Positions 1 to 13,000 of a stretch of 64,000 nucleotides of DNA are shown here, piece after piece. The stretch covers positions 3,038,001 through 3,102,000 of the forward strand of contig JANTQA010000033.1 of the NCBI GenBank assembly GCA_027625915.1, in the 5' to 3' direction. This DNA is from Anaeramoeba flamelloides (taxonomy: Eukaryota > Metamonada > Anaeramoebidae). How positions within the stretch are numbered: position 1 is the stretch's first letter; the number at the start of each line of letters is the position of its first letter. The notes beneath the pieces were generated by a model. It was not told where the DNA came from and did not search any database. It was given only the letters and a program-made list of their open reading frames with translations. Position numbers and translations under genes: made by a program.

Positions 1-845
1 GTTGAGTTGTTCCAAATGGTAAGAACTCAAATAAAATTAATTGGTAGTTATTTAACCATTTGATCGATCAATATTCCTAATATAAATTAAACAAATTTAT
101 CAAATGTATTTTTTTGTTTTGCTCTCTCCAAAATTTTTAACACACCCTTGATTTATTTGTATTGATAATTATTTATTTTTTGTTTTGTATTTATTGTAAT
201 TTATAAAAAATTGTTAAGATTTCAATTAGTGAATGGTTCTAATTTGGTATTTCTTCTTGAATTGATTACATAAGTTTTTTTTTTCACAAATCGAATTTTG
301 GTTTGTTAAAAATTTTGAATTGGGGTTTATATATATATATATAAGTAATTTTCACTGGGTATAAACTACAGGCAGTCCTTAATTAAACCCCGTCCAAAGT
401 TATGAAGTTAAATACAGGGCTTATTGTTGTTAGATTTAATACAAATCTTCAATTTGTACTATATTACTTTGAAAAAGTAATAAGAATAAATTTAAAAAAA
501 AAATGTTTTTAAAAAGTCAATAGAAACTTTCTTTTCAATTATTAGTCCTTTTTTTAATGAAACCCATAGTTTCTTAAGAAAGCAAAACTTTACTTTTTCA
601 TGATTTAGAACTTTTCTTTGAAATTCTCTGTTAAATATAATAATCATAATAACACAAGTATGACAAATCTTGAATTTAAGATTTTTTGAGGGGTGTAATT
701 ATTTAATATAGATATCTTAGTAGACTCACTATTAATGTGTCATTTGGATTTTTAAAATCCACACTATAAAGCTTTATCAAATTCTCACCGGTTGTGGGGA
801 TTTGAATAAATTGGTATCAGACAATTATTTTGTCACGCCCGTGAA
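1..845. other. non-coding left edge, probably intron of the VPS9 gene
   Basis: A+T-rich sequence with no frame I can support. It lies just downstream (minus strand) of a splice donor at 887, so it is probably intron of the VPS9-domain gene. A short minus-strand open stretch near 725-820 does not resemble the missing half of a VPS9 domain. Confidence 0.4.
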
Positions 846-887
846 TTAGAATAAAAAATAATTTAATTCAGGAGAAAAGTGTCTTAC

Positions 888-2111
888 TTGATTAAAAATT
901 GCTTGGGCACAATTCAAAATTGCATATAATTTCGAAGTGGGTGTTGTCGAATATTGGATAGATCTCATATAAGCAATTGCATCAACAAAGGGTATCAATT
1001 CTTTTGATTGTAACCTTTCTGGGATGTGTAGTTGTTCTTGTGCAATATTTTGGTATTTGATAAATTTGGAATTTAAAGTCTGATCAATCTCTTCTTCTCT
1101 TTGATGAATGTCCTGAATTAAAATTGAAATGATTTGTGGGAAAAGATAATTCTCAATGGACAAGAGTACTTCATGTTTGTGTGATTTATCCAATTTGTTT
1201 CTTTTTAAAATCCTTTTGACCGTTATATCAATAAAATTTCGAACGCTTTGCTTAACATCAAAGCTTCCTTCAATTCTCTTGCGGTTTTGATCGTCAACGA
1301 GGCCCATTTCAATTTCATTTTCAATTTCAATTTCGATTTCAATTTCATTTTTGTTTTCTGTTTCTTCTTCTTTTGTTTTTAGTATTTGGAGTTGTTGAAT
1401 ATTGTGAACCAGACTCTTAGCTTTTTGGTACTCCTTTGATTTTTTGTTTGAGATTAATTCAACAAAATATTTGCTTTTACTGCTTTCTTTAAAAGCAGAT
1501 GCCAAGTTTCTTCTTAATTGTGACAATTTGGAGAATTCTGTTTTGTCTGATAATTGAAGTGCACCGTTATCATCAATCGACAGTAATTCAGATTCCAATT
1601 TAATGATACTTCCTTGCAATTTAATCACGCTTTTATTTTTGTATACTTCGGTTAAGAGCTTGCTTGTGTTAAGTGCTTCGATTTCAAATTTTCCTGTTTG
1701 AATTTGTGTTACTTGTCTTTTTAAAAGTAAAATTTTGGCCTTTTGTAGTTGGATTTTTAATTCAATTAATTGTAGTCTTAATTCAGTAGGAACCTTGGGT
1801 AAAGCAGTTTCTTTTTTTTTTGTTTCTTTTTCTTTTTCTTGTTCTTGTTCTTTTTCTTTTTCTTTTTCTTGTTCTTTTTCTTTTTCTTTTTCTTGTTCTT
1901 TTTCTTTTTCTTGTTCTTGTTCTTTTTCATTTTCTTTTTTTATCATATCAATTTTGGGTTTTAATTTTTGTTTTGGATCTTTCTCTAACTTTGACAGCTC
2001 TTCAAAAATTACTTTTTTATCATTAACCATCGAATCGAGAATTTTTTGTTCGTTGTCAATAACTGTTTCAATTTGAGATATTGTTTCTTTGTTCAATGTG
2101 ATCGTACTCAT
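888..2111 (-). CDS. VPS9-domain (Rab5-type GEF) coiled-coil protein, first exon
   Basis: The ATG is at 2111 and 408 codons run to a phase-0 GTAAGA donor at 887; the frame would hit TAA at 846 if unspliced. Residues ~1-60 are helical and ~59-97 are a Glu/Lys/Gln tract that is low complexity in DNA too. Residues ~290-408 match the front of a VPS9 domain: the helical run with IENYLFPQIISIL, then a D-x2-L helix and LHIPERLQ, then STTPTSKLYAILNCAQAIFN, where the family has 'prdKL..ILnc.k.I'. VPS9 proteins exchange GDP for GTP on Rab5-like GTPases at endosomes. The second half, which holds the catalytic Asp and Tyr, is not in this exon and I could not find it in 1-845, so the gene is partial here. 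The family call is firm; the specific role is unknown. Confidence 0.72.
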
Positions 2112-2493
2112 TTTGTTATGAACAATTTTGATTTGTTTTTATCAATAAACAATAATTAAAAGAAAAGATGTTTCGTAACAGCTATCTTGAAAAAAGTCAA
2201 GTAACGCTAATCAAACAAATTAACAAAAAAAATGATTCATGTCAAGAATTTTTTTGTCAAAATTGAGGTTAACTGAAATTGTAAGAGTATAAAATATACG
2301 TTTGGTTTTGAATTAACGCAACAGTTAAGGACTAAACTCTCAAAATTAGTAAATTTTTTGTAAAAAAATATTTTCACATTCAGCTTTCTTACAATTGAAA
2401 AGTCCTTTTCGTCAAGAAGAGATTTCTGCTCGTTAAACAGCTCTTTACTTTTTTCCTATCAGATTCTTTTTTCAAGTTTTCGAAAAATTAATC

Positions 2494-2660
2494 TACTGGT
2501 ATTTGAAGTCTAAATGGGAAAATATTTTCAATTCATTTTCCTTATTTATGACAAACAGAGTTTCCCTACAGGGCCAGGTTGTAAATTGGAGTTTTGTTTG
2601 AAAAAGGAAATTGTAAACCAAGTGAAAAAATTTCCCATTTGTAATTCAAATACCAGTACA
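2494..2660. repeat. short inverted-repeat element (MITE-like)
   Basis: The left arm CTGGTATTTGAAG...AAATGGGAAA returns inverted at the right end as TTTCCCATTTGTAATTC...CAG. It is about 167 bp with ~30 bp arms. The frame open through it reads across both arms and looks accidental. Confidence 0.55.
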
Positions 2661-2983
2661 GTTTTAAAAATGATCATTTTTCAAGAAATCGAAGAATTGG
2701 AAACAATAACCTAGACACGTCGATGTGTTAAATTCCTTTTTGGGTGTTTAAGAGTAAAACTATCTATTTCACAATTTTTAATGAAATTAAATAATTTCAT
2801 ACTATCTTGGTTCACAATTAATACATTGAGATTTCTTTCTTTTATTTTGTAAACAAAGATTAGTCTACTAATTTCATAGGAAACCATCCCCAGAAAAAAT
2901 GATCAATATTTTATATTAATACTCAAAGTACATAATTTCAAAAGAATGCGTTAAAAATTATTATTTTAGTAATTCTTTCATTT

Positions 2984-3518
2984 AAGGTTAACAACCCCTG
3001 AAATTTGAAAATAGATTATCCTGCTTAGGATGTGACTACTTGTTAGTTTGGTTCTTAGCTGATCGATCTCGTTCTTGATGTAGGTTTTAAGAGTGGTCTA
3101 AAAAGGCATTTTATTTTTTTTTTTTCCCAAATTCACATTAAAAAGTGTAAAATCTATTGCTTGGAACTTAAGTTATTAAAAAATATGGTTTGTGGGTTGG
3201 TGTTTGAAATATTTAATTAGGTAAGGTTTTATTTGGAGCTTTTAAAAAAATTGTTTTTTTTCATTTGGTTAATTGACAAAAAAGTAAATCCAGATTCTTT
3301 TCTACAATCCAAAATTCAAAAGTTATTCTTGAAGACCTACCAATATCTGAATCTTAAACTTTTCAATTCAGATTTTGGAAAAAAAAAAATAAAATGCCTT
3401 TTTAGACCACTCTTAAAACCTACATCAAGAACGAGATCGATCAGCTAAGAACCAAAATAACAAGTGGTCACATCCTAGATAGGATAATCTATTTTCACTT
3501 TTCAGGGATTGTGAACCT
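2984..3518. mobile_element. 535 bp element with ~140 bp terminal inverted repeats
   Basis: The left arm (2984-~3128) and right arm (~3370-3518) are near-perfect inverted copies; both contain GATCGATCTCGTTCTTGATG and GTTTTAAGAGTGGTCTAAAA on opposite strands. The centre (~240 bp) is A+T-rich and encodes nothing recognisable. It looks like a non-autonomous foldback or MITE-type DNA element. Confidence 0.75.
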
Positions 3519-3664
3519 TCAAGTTCTATTAGAGGATTTAATTATTTTATTCTAAGAATTTTACTCTTCTATCTTTAAATTACAAATTAATAGATTAAAA
3601 GGATGGTTAGTATTTTTTTTTATTTTATTTTTAAAAGGTAAGTGATAAATTTATTCTTACAGCT

Positions 3665-3860
3665 AGGTTTTTTTTAAACTCAGAAATAAACTGAAATATT
3701 TCTAAATTTTCAGTTTATTTCTGAAATTAAAAAAAAACTGGGCACATAAGGTTAGGTTTTCCAAAATTTAACATAATTGAATAAAAACTTTGATTGTTTC
3801 TATTCTTTTGAAATCTAGAAAAGTCAATGGTGTTTTTTTTTTTAAATTCGAGAAAAAAAC
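3665..3860. repeat. palindromic modules of the GTTAG/CTAAC mosaic family
   Basis: A palindrome at ~3668-3740 has arms close to GAAATAAACTGAAA and TTTCAGTTTATTTC, bounded by T/A runs. A decayed Lys-tract-like module follows to ~3860. The same modules recur at 5115, 5868, 13564, 15690, 29478, 41664 and 54700. Confidence 0.5.
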
Positions 3861-4639
3861 TGAAAATTTAATAAATTTCGATTAATTTATCAAATTACAA
3901 AAACGAAACTATGGATAAGATTATAAATTCATCTCATTTAGATAAAAAAAAATTGTTTGATTGTAAAATAATTATTTCAAGCAAAAGTTGAAACTCAAAA
4001 ACAATGAGGAATTTAACTATGAATTTTTAAATATTTTTTCTCTTTTTCTGGGTTGAAATTTTTGCAGATGTTTTTTATTTTAGGTATTCAATAAAGTTCC
4101 ACTAATCTTTAAAACAATATTCTTTATTTTGGTTCTCTTTGATAACATTATTTGAAAAAAGATTTTTGAAAATAAATTTGTAAAAAATTTTTTTCTACAA
4201 TAACAAAAAACAAGAAATTATGGTGTGTGCTTAACATATTCCCTGATATGTCCCCATTCAAATTTCGAAGATATTGGGTAAAATAAATCTTCTTATATAA
4301 ACTTGGGTCAGAAAAATTTTTTTCATTCTTAATTACAACAATTTTATTTGTAACGGTAATATATCTTGTTTGGGATTAAAAAAGAAAATGTTTGTTTAAA
4401 AAACTCCCTTTCTCAGGCCTTTTTTATTATTTTACTCTTTGTTTAATTACAAGGATTCCATCTGAACACTTTACAATATCCAAAACACCTTATTTTATAA
4501 AATCAAAAATTTATAAAACTCTAAAATCAAATCAATAATCAAAAATAAAGTATTTATGTATTTGGCTTATAAAAACAAAACATTTTTAAAAAAAACTTTA
4601 AAAAAGTAAAAGCAAATTTCAAAAAAATCAAATGGATTT

Positions 4640-5110
4640 TTAGCCCACAACAATTAACCAATGGAGTCAAATTAAAAAATTTTTAATCGATATATATTAG
4701 CCAACTATTTTAAGGGTTATTTATTTTCAATCCAAATCAAAATTATTTCAACTCGATAGATGTTTGGATAAATAAAAAAAGAAACAAAATTTTTAAAAAT
4801 TGATCTACATTCTCCAAGAATAATTTATAAAACTGAAGCAAAAATAGACCACCTAAGAATAACAATATATAAAAGAAGATTTAAACTCAAAAAGAAATTA
4901 GAAAATATTGGTTTTGAAAACATATCAAAAAATTTACAATTTTCAAAAAAAGAAAACCAAAATATATATTGGAAAGTAGAAAATTTAAAATTATTAAATG
5001 CAGATCTTCATCAATTTAGAGAAAACTTAATAATAAATAGTACTTAGTGGAAATGCCAGGAATATTTAAAAATTATTAAGTATAATAACAATATAAACAA
5101 ATAGCTGTAT
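4640..5110 (+). mobile_element. LINE (non-LTR retrotransposon) remnant, 3' part of ORF
   Basis: Broken plus-strand frames have the flavour of the region after a LINE reverse transcriptase: SQIKKFLIDIY then PTILRVIYFQSKS, and later KIDHLRITIYKRRFKLKKKL and NIYWKVENLKLLNADLHQF. Several stops interrupt it. The reverse transcriptase core is not recognisable. The assignment rests mostly on the zinc-binding tail that follows at 5480-5710, on the far side of a palindromic-module block that appears to have been inserted into the LINE. Confidence 0.5.
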
Positions 5111-5114
5111 CTTC

Positions 5115-5470
5115 AAGTACCGTAGATTGGCTATTTTTTCTTGAGGTTTTATGTTTTATATGTTAAATCTATTGATTTTCGTTAGGTTTTTTTGATTTTT
5201 CTATTTATTTCAAAAATTAAAAAAAACCTAGAACACTTCACAAATAAAATAGAAAACCTCAAAAAACCCTAGAAAACTTAACGAATAAACAGAAAACTCA
5301 AGAAAAGCGAACATGTTTTTTTTTTATTACAAAAGAATGGAGAAAAATCAAAGATTTCACTCAATTTTTTTAAATTCTTGAAAACTAAAAGACAGTTTTT
5401 TTTTTAATTTGAGAAATAAACTAAAAATTTTAGAAATTTTCTGTTAATTTCTCAAATTAAAAAAAATCCA
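5115..5470. repeat. palindromic-module array
   Basis: Tandem units contain GTTAGGTTTTTTTGA and CTATTGATTTTCG, with a CTAGAACACTTCACAAATAA junction. A palindrome follows with arms GAAATAAACTAAAAATTT and AAATTTTCTGTTAATTTC. It sits inside the LINE remnant. Confidence 0.6.
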
Positions 5471-5479
5471 ACGACAAAA

Positions 5480-5710
5480 AATATTTAAAATGAAAGGACT
5501 CTACTTCCATCGTAAAACTATGAAATTTCACAAATTATCGAATAGATATTTTTATATTTATGATAAGATCAAAACAAAAAAAAAATCTTGTAATTTATGT
5601 AAAAAATATTTAAACCTAGATACAAGATGAATATACTGATCATTTTTTATGGGACTGTCAATTCTATAAAGAACATGTGATACTTTGAATTAAATAGATT
5701 TAAGACAAAT
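5480..5710 (+). mobile_element. LINE remnant, C-terminal zinc-binding region
   Basis: One frame reads FHKLSNRYFYIYDKIKTK and then CNLCKKYLNLDT. After a one-base frame change it continues DEYTDHFLWDCQFYKEHV. This C-x2-C ... H-x4-C pattern with an upstream helix is the zinc-binding tail found after many LINE reverse transcriptases. It is a decayed fragment of the same family as 54290-54600. Confidence 0.65.
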
Positions 5711-5867
5711 TAGCAAAAATAATCAGAATAATATCTTTGATATTATACAAAATAAAGAATAATTATTTATTTTGTCATTAGTTAATTAGAAAGGGAATTG
5801 TGATTCTTTATTGAAATTTCTAAACAAAAATTTAGAAATTAGGGAAATGCAGCCAATTTTTTTCAAA

Positions 5868-6275
5868 TGCCATAGAGTGCCTAGTTTTTTTTTTTTTGAT
5901 TTTTGAAATGAAAAGAAAATTAAATAAAATTTCTTTGGATTTCCAAAATCAAAAAAAAACTAACGTCAATTTCACTTTCAAGGTACAAACTTTCAGCGAA
6001 ATTTAAGGCACAAAAAAAATCTTGCTTTAAAGCACAAAATTCAAATTATAGTAAAAATAAATTGTAAAAAAATTGCAAATTTTGTTCCTTAATTTGAGAT
6101 TTTTTTTGTGCCTTAAATTTCGTTGAAAGTTTGTGCCTTAAAAGTGAAACTGACTGTAATGAAAGTGTCATTTGTTTTCCAGAATTTGAACGAATCGAGT
6201 AAAATCATAGATTTTACTTGATTATTTTTAATTCTGGAAAAGTTAACAGATCTAAGAGGATATTAAATTCCTCCC
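5868..6275. repeat. palindromic-module element with recognisable ends
   Basis: It begins ATGCCATAGAGTGCCTAG and ends AAGAGGATATTAAATTCCTC; similar end sequences recur at 13564-13775, 16325-16356 and 54700. Inside are a palindrome (GAAATGAAAAGAAAATT and its inverse) and an A-type module (CCAGAATTTGAACGAAT ... ATTCTGGAAAAG). A TA-flanked ~200 bp element (5961-6158) sits in the middle. Confidence 0.6.
5961..6158. mobile_element. TA-flanked ~200 bp palindromic MITE (family A), copy 1
   Basis: Near-perfect terminal inverted repeats span almost the whole element and contain AAATTTCGTTGAAAGTTTGT and its inverse. The right end is GAAACTGACTG followed by TA; the left end is decayed. CAGT-starting ends at TA sites are typical of Tc1/mariner derivatives. 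It encodes nothing. Confidence 0.8.
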
Positions 6276-7078
6276 TTCTTCATAAAAAAAATAAAAAAAA
6301 AATAAAACCAAAAATTTAATCAAAATAAAATGTTTAAACAATCCAAAAAATGAAAAAATAAATTAAGATTTAATTTGCCTTCACCCTTGTCATAAATAGA
6401 ATAAAAAAAGGTTATTGTAATTTCTGAGTTTTCAATTCCCATGTCCCTTAAAAGAAAATTTTTCCAAATGTAAAAGTAAAAAAATTTCTTAAAAAGGGAA
6501 AAATGTACCTACTTCCTTCAATTATAATCGTTCTGATCAAAAATGATGATAAATTTATAGAAGCGAGATTCACATAATTAAATACTTGTTGAAACACAAA
6601 CCATTCTATTTGAGTCAAGTTGTAGATCTCATATTATGTTCCTTGAAAAAATACAAATTGTCTCTAATAAATATTTTTTATTAATGAAATTTCAATATTT
6701 TTTTTTTAACTTTAAATTCACTATTTCTGACAAATTTTAAGAAGGTGATTTTCTGTAAAGTAAAACAACAATTCCAAACAATTTGGTATTTTTCAGTTTT
6801 TTGAAGTTAATTGACTAGATATACTTTTTAAAGAAATTCTTTTTATTTGAAGGATCTGTATAAAGTTCCAAAACAGTATCCCAAGAATTGTGTGTTTGTT
6901 ATCTTTTTGGAAATACAGAATTTAACTTTAAGAATTTTCAAAATAGAATCCTTTCATTTTTTGGATCCCTTTTGTTATTTTTATTCAAACTTGTTTTGTA
7001 TTTTTTTTTATTTCAAGAAGAATATTTTCAATCGTTTTGTGTAAACTGCAATTGGAATCTCAAAATTCTCTTGTGTAA
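6276..7078. other. upstream region of the kinase gene
   Basis: A+T-rich sequence before the kinase start codon. I see no convincing exon or regulatory site. A small unseen upstream exon encoding a longer N-terminus cannot be ruled out. Confidence 0.4.
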
Positions 7079-10000
7079 ATGTTTGTAAGCCAAATTATTC
7101 GAGAAAAATGGGATGTCAAACAACAAATAGGGCACGGTGGTTTTGGACAAATATATTTATCGGAAGATCTTGAAACAGGACAGGAAATTGCGATCAAATT
7201 TGAAAAAATAAAAAAAAAACAAAGTTTAAGATTGGAAGCCCTTGTTCTGAATAAAATGCAAAGTAAACACTCTTTTCGAATCTGTTCATGAGATCACTTT
7301 TTTGCAAAAAAGCGGAACTGAAATTACCTTCCTTCGCTTGCAAAAATAAAAAAATCAAATAAAACACTTTTTTTATTTTTCCTCTTGATCTTCACAAAAA
7401 AAACAAAAAACAAAAAGTTAACAAAAAAATTCATAAAGAAAAAACTTTTAAACTTTATTCACTTTTGTTTTCTCTTCTTAAATTTCCTTGTTATGATCAC
7501 TAATGAAAAAACACAATAGATTCAATTTATTCTCCTCACCTTTTTCGATTTGGCCGACACAATGATTATTATTATTTAGCAATGGAACTTTTAGGTTTAA
7601 ATTTGGCTGACCTAAGGAGGTGTGTGCCCAAAAACAGGTTTTCACTTCAAACAACTTTGATGCTTTCAATTGATGTATGCTTTCAACCAATTCACTTCTT
7701 TCTTTTTAGCGTTTTTTCATTTTGAATTACTTTCTTTCTGTTTATTTGTCTTATTCCAATTCCAAAACAGGACAAAAGAGAAATACACAAACCTACCCTT
7801 TTTATTAATTTAAACCATAAACCCAAAAAAACTATTTTCTTCATGTTTCAATTTTTGAATTTTTGATTCTTTTACTCATTTCGAATTCCTCTTTTTTTAA
7901 TAAATTATTTCCAAACAAAAAAATGCACTTTAACATCCTTTTGATAATTAGATGATCACAGCAATTCAGGAAATTCACAAAATTGGGTTTGTTCATCGAG
8001 ACATCAAACCGGTATGTATTTTTCACAATTAATGTTGAATATTTATTTATTATTTTTTTTTCTTTCTTTATCTTTACAAAAATTGAAAATTGTTTTGCAA
8101 ATACTGTTGAATTTCTCAATTATTTTCCGTCTCATTTCTAAACTGCCATTTTGTTCAACACAACAATAAAATTACTGTTAAAATTAAATTGTCATGATTA
8201 AACTTTTATCTCAAAATCCAATAAGGAGGCTTAATTAAGTCTCCAAAAAAATTTCCTTCTAATTGATTTTGTAATGATCCTTTGTGTTTTTTCGACAAGT
8301 CATAAAGAGAAATAAATTGAGCTCTTGAAATAAAAAATTTTATTTATTAATTGGAAATAACAGTACAATTTGTTGCAAAACAAATGGAACAAAATTTTCA
8401 TTCACATTCCAAAAAAAGATTTTCCAAATCCAGTAAAATTTCAAATTTTTGACTCTGGGAACAATCTTAAATAATTAATTTCTGTCTTTTAGAATTGTGA
8501 AATTTGATGATTTATTTTATTTTTGAGGAATTATGTTATTTTGGAAAGCTGAATGAAAAATTTTGATCTTTTTTATTTTACAATTAACAGTAATTAAAGT
8601 TTGATCCCAAATCACAATAACATAAGTGTAAATAAGGGATGTTGTAAAAAATAGAGTTTTTACAATTTTAGAGATTAATAAAGAGTTCCATTCATTTATC
8701 CAAATTTTGGTAATAGTAAAACAGAATACCCGTTTTAATTTTTGATCTCAAAGGTATTTTCAATACAAAATCGCTTGGCAAATACCAATACTTTGTTTGA
8801 AAAATGTTTTTTTTGAATTTGAAATATTGTTGTTTGCCAAACGATTTTTGATTAAAATTTTTATTAGTCTATTAAGATAATCAGATATTATATTTACTAT
8901 TACCAAAATTTGGATAAATGAATGGAACTCTTTATTAATCTCTAAAATTGTAAAAACTCTATTTTTTACAACATTCATATTTACTCTTGTGAAGGAAGCT
9001 TAATAAAATCCCGAAAAAAATTTATTTTTAATTGATTTTGTAAAGATCTATATGTTTTTTCAACTACCATAAGCCAAAATATTGAGAACTTGCAATAAAA
9101 AAAATATTTGCAACTGAAATACACTTTCAAAAAAAAAAGAAGAAAAAAAGCAAAAATATGAAAAAATGATTTCAAATTTGAAATATCCAAAATAATTTTT
9201 TTCTTCTAATATCATTCAAACCCTTTAAAAACAAGTAATTCACCTTCTATAACTGGGTATCTTTGACTGAGAAATTATTTAGTAATATCAAAAATATTAA
9301 TATTTTTTAAGATATTAGCAATATTACCTTTTTTTTAATACAGATATCCAAAATTTTACGATTATTTTCATAGAATGGGAAATTTCATTAAAATATTAAG
9401 AAATTGCTGTGGAAGGCATACGGAAAAATCGATTGAAATTTATTTAATTTTTAAAATAAAGTAGTGAAAAAAATCCCGGACAAGATTTTTAATTGTGAAT
9501 ATTATGAAAATTTGTGTGTAATTTCCTTTATTTTAAAATCAAATCCTTTTTTTTAAGAATCAAAATTTTAAAATTATAACCCACTCACTTACTAAAATGA
9601 TCATTAATGACATTACACTTGTTCAAAACACTATTCAATCAATCAAAAAACAAGAATAAAAATTATCATTATCCAAACTCAAGTAAACCTCTATATAAAA
9701 CTCAATTATTTTTCGAAAAAAGTTGATCTACATATGCTACCAAACAATTACTTGAGTATTCTAGAGACACATTACTTTGATGAACTTTAGGTAAGTTTAT
9801 TACTAGGACCATAAAAATTTTGGTTATTTATAAAAAGGATTTGATTTTAAATATAAGAAATTACACACAAATTTTCATAATATTCACAATTAAAAATCTT
9901 GTCAGGGATTTTTTTTCCCTACTATATATTTAATTTCAGAAAAAAAAAAAAAAAAACCTACGCCCGAGTAATTTGGAATTTGAATCATTTAATAACTTTT

Positions 10001-13000
10001 TCTTTACTAAAATGTCTTATAAACTCTTTTTCAAATAAAAGGTACACAGAAAATTTCAAGAATTATTCATAATTGAAACAAATTAATTGTAGTATCATTC
10101 TAAAAGATAACAAACTCTTTAAAAAACATAAAAAAAACACCCAACTGAATATTTAGAACTCACTCAAACCAAACAATAAAAATCAAAATTAAATATTTTA
10201 AAAATTTAGTGCACTTTTATTTGAAATATGAAATTTCGTTTTGTAAATTGTAGGGTAAAAATTATAAAATCAATAAAAACCTTTGAACAAGGTGAATTGG
10301 GAAAAAGTTCTTTACATTTTATTGATAACTCTTTACACATCAAACTTTTGTTCTTTAAAGTCTTATTTTCAATATAAAGCCACAATTCCTCTGGGTATTT
10401 TGTTGGAATTGTTTTTTTCATTATTTTCAATTTTCTTTGTTCCATTATCAATCCAATAATGGTCTTTCAAAATTCCTATATCTAGCATATTGTAAATCAA
10501 ACTTAGACTGTTTCCATTTTTATACTCTTAGATTATTTCCAAATTGGTTTCTTCTTATCTTGTTTTTTACATATTCCAACTGTTGAATATCCATAAATAA
10601 AAAAAGAAAAAATGAAAAAATGAATAATTAAAATGAAAATCATCATTAAGTAATTATCTTATTAACAATCTAATTTAATGGTATTGATGATTTGAGAGGT
10701 GTACCCTTTTGTTTGAAAAGGATTATATCTCTATCTATATATATAAATATAATACATCCATTTCACAGTTAATTAACTCCCCAAAAATTTTTTTCCTATA
10801 ACAAACTTTTTGTTATTTTCTTTTTAGAATTTTTTTAACTTTTTTATTAAATTTTCCAAAATCAATATACCTTTAAAACAAAATAATTTAGAAGAATTTT
10901 AAACAAAATCCAAATTAATAAAAAGTTTTTAATTCTCAAATGCAATTTTTAAAAAAGGCAACCAAATTACATTTCAAAAAAAATATTCTTTTCACTGATA
11001 ATTTAATTTCGTCATTCTCATTACAATTAGAAATCAATTCACTTACTTTTCTATTTTTCCAACGAATTTGTTTATTAAAAATTTATTTAAATTTTTTTTT
11101 TTGGTTCAATTTCAAAATAGTATGTTCCAATAACTTTCAGAAAAATCAATTTTGAGTTAATTATGTTTATTTAAAAAAAAAAACACTCATTAAAAATATA
11201 AATAAAACAAGTAACGATTAAAAAATCATTTCATCAGTAATATTTCTCTTTTAAATTTCAAAATAATTTATCAAACTTTCTATTTTTTTTTTTTTTTTTA
11301 ATATTTTTGTTATAACACTATTAGTCAAATTTTGTAATGAGCTTTGCAAAAAGAGTTAATAAAGAACATACCACACATTATTCTCGTTGCTGTATTATTG
11401 ATTATGGACTTTCTCGAAAATATTTACAATCAAATGGAATAATTAGAGAAGTAATATTCTTATTTTTTTTCATAATGCACAAATCTTTTAATTATTTTAT
11501 ATTAATTTTCTTTTTTTTTTGAATTCGATCCAGAAATTTCAATTTTTAGATTTTATTCCTATTTATTTCTGATAATTATTTAAGGCGGCAGCAACACCAT
11601 AACAACCACTGAAATTGAAATATGTGATAGTTTATTCAAAAATTATATTGGTGATCTTAAGTTCTAGATTACCAAAAATTTAAAAAAAAAAAAAAATTAC
11701 AAAACTTCAATTTTGCTAATATCAAAAATTAAAATTTCAGAGAAAATAATAAATGAGAAAATATTCAGAAAAAAAAAAAATTAAATTTAAAGAAATTTAT
11801 TTAATTTTTTTTATGGAGATTATTTTTTGAGATATAAGACTAAACCCTTTCACTTTGTATTTTCAGATTATATTTATATAATATTTAGTAATTATTTGGT
11901 TATAACCAGATCGGAAAATATTCACCAAAACCAAATATTCTAGAGATCTCAAAATATAATTATAATAATTATTGTTTTTTCAAAATTCTATTTTAGAAAA
12001 GAGAATTTCAGGTTTTATTGGTATTTCTTATATAAATTTTTATTTAAGAGTGTCAAGTTTTTTTTAAAAAGCAATTCATTTTATTTGATAATATAATTTT
12101 ATTATTATTAAACAATTTCATGTTAATTAATTAAATTCTTTTTCTATTTTTTACCTTACTTGAAATATTTTAGTGACTTATTTATTATTAAAAAAAATAA
12201 TAAACAACTTTTTGTTTTTATCTTACAAAAGTGGCATAATATTTTTTAGATAATTCTTTTGAATTTTAATAAATACAAATAAATCCTTATTTTAGAGGTA
12301 TTAAACTAGAGTTTTTTTAAAAGGTTTTTTTACAATGTTTACTCAACTTCAACGAATCAATTCAACAAAATATATCAGAACAATAAAATCAAAAACAAAC
12401 TATTTCTATTACCTTTCCAATTTTTTAAAAAATCATTATTTTGTACATTTTAAAAAATCCTTTGAATTCATAATAATTATTTATTTCAAAGTACAAGATT
12501 AATTTAGCATTTTTATTTCAATTCCGAATTAGTTTTAGTAAAATGTGTAATTATTTGAAATTGTGAGATTCTATTTTCTAAGAGTAAATTGCAAATCATG
12601 ATATTGGTCTTCAGACTAGTGTTAAAAATTAATTTCAATTACTTACTTTATAACTTTTCAAGTAATTTTAATATATTTTAGAATTATAAAAATAATAATT
12701 TGATGATACAAAGATCTTCAAAGAAACAATCAATTTTGAAAAATAAACTAAAAGAAACAAAAAAATCCAGTGATCAAATCTAAAGATATTTTTCTTGAGG
12801 TTTCATACCTGGTTGGTGTGTTGATTGAACATTTACATCGACGATATTTTATTTTTTTGGAATAATCCTTGAATCCCAACTTATTATTATATTAGATTTG
12901 CTAACAATGTAAATACACGGGATAATAGAAATCATTAAGTGTATTCTAGATTTTTAATTCTCTTTAGTTAAAACAATCGCTTCACAGAATCATTTTTAAA

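Larger units (their letters stand above)
8012..11324 (+). other. intron 3 of the kinase gene (3.3 kb)
   Basis: Donor GTATGT follows the HRDIKP codons; the acceptor TTAG precedes TCAAATTTTGTAATG (SNFVM). Besides the repeats listed separately it is plain A+T-rich sequence with no exon I can support. Confidence 0.8.

Noticed and set aside
1735-2076. Ser/Phe-rich plus-strand frames opposite the VPS9 protein
   Set aside because: Reverse complement of the Glu/Lys/Gln tract; low-complexity shadow.
3233-3448. 71-codon plus-strand frame
   Set aside because: Half of it lies in the inverted arm of the 2984-3518 element; no protein features.
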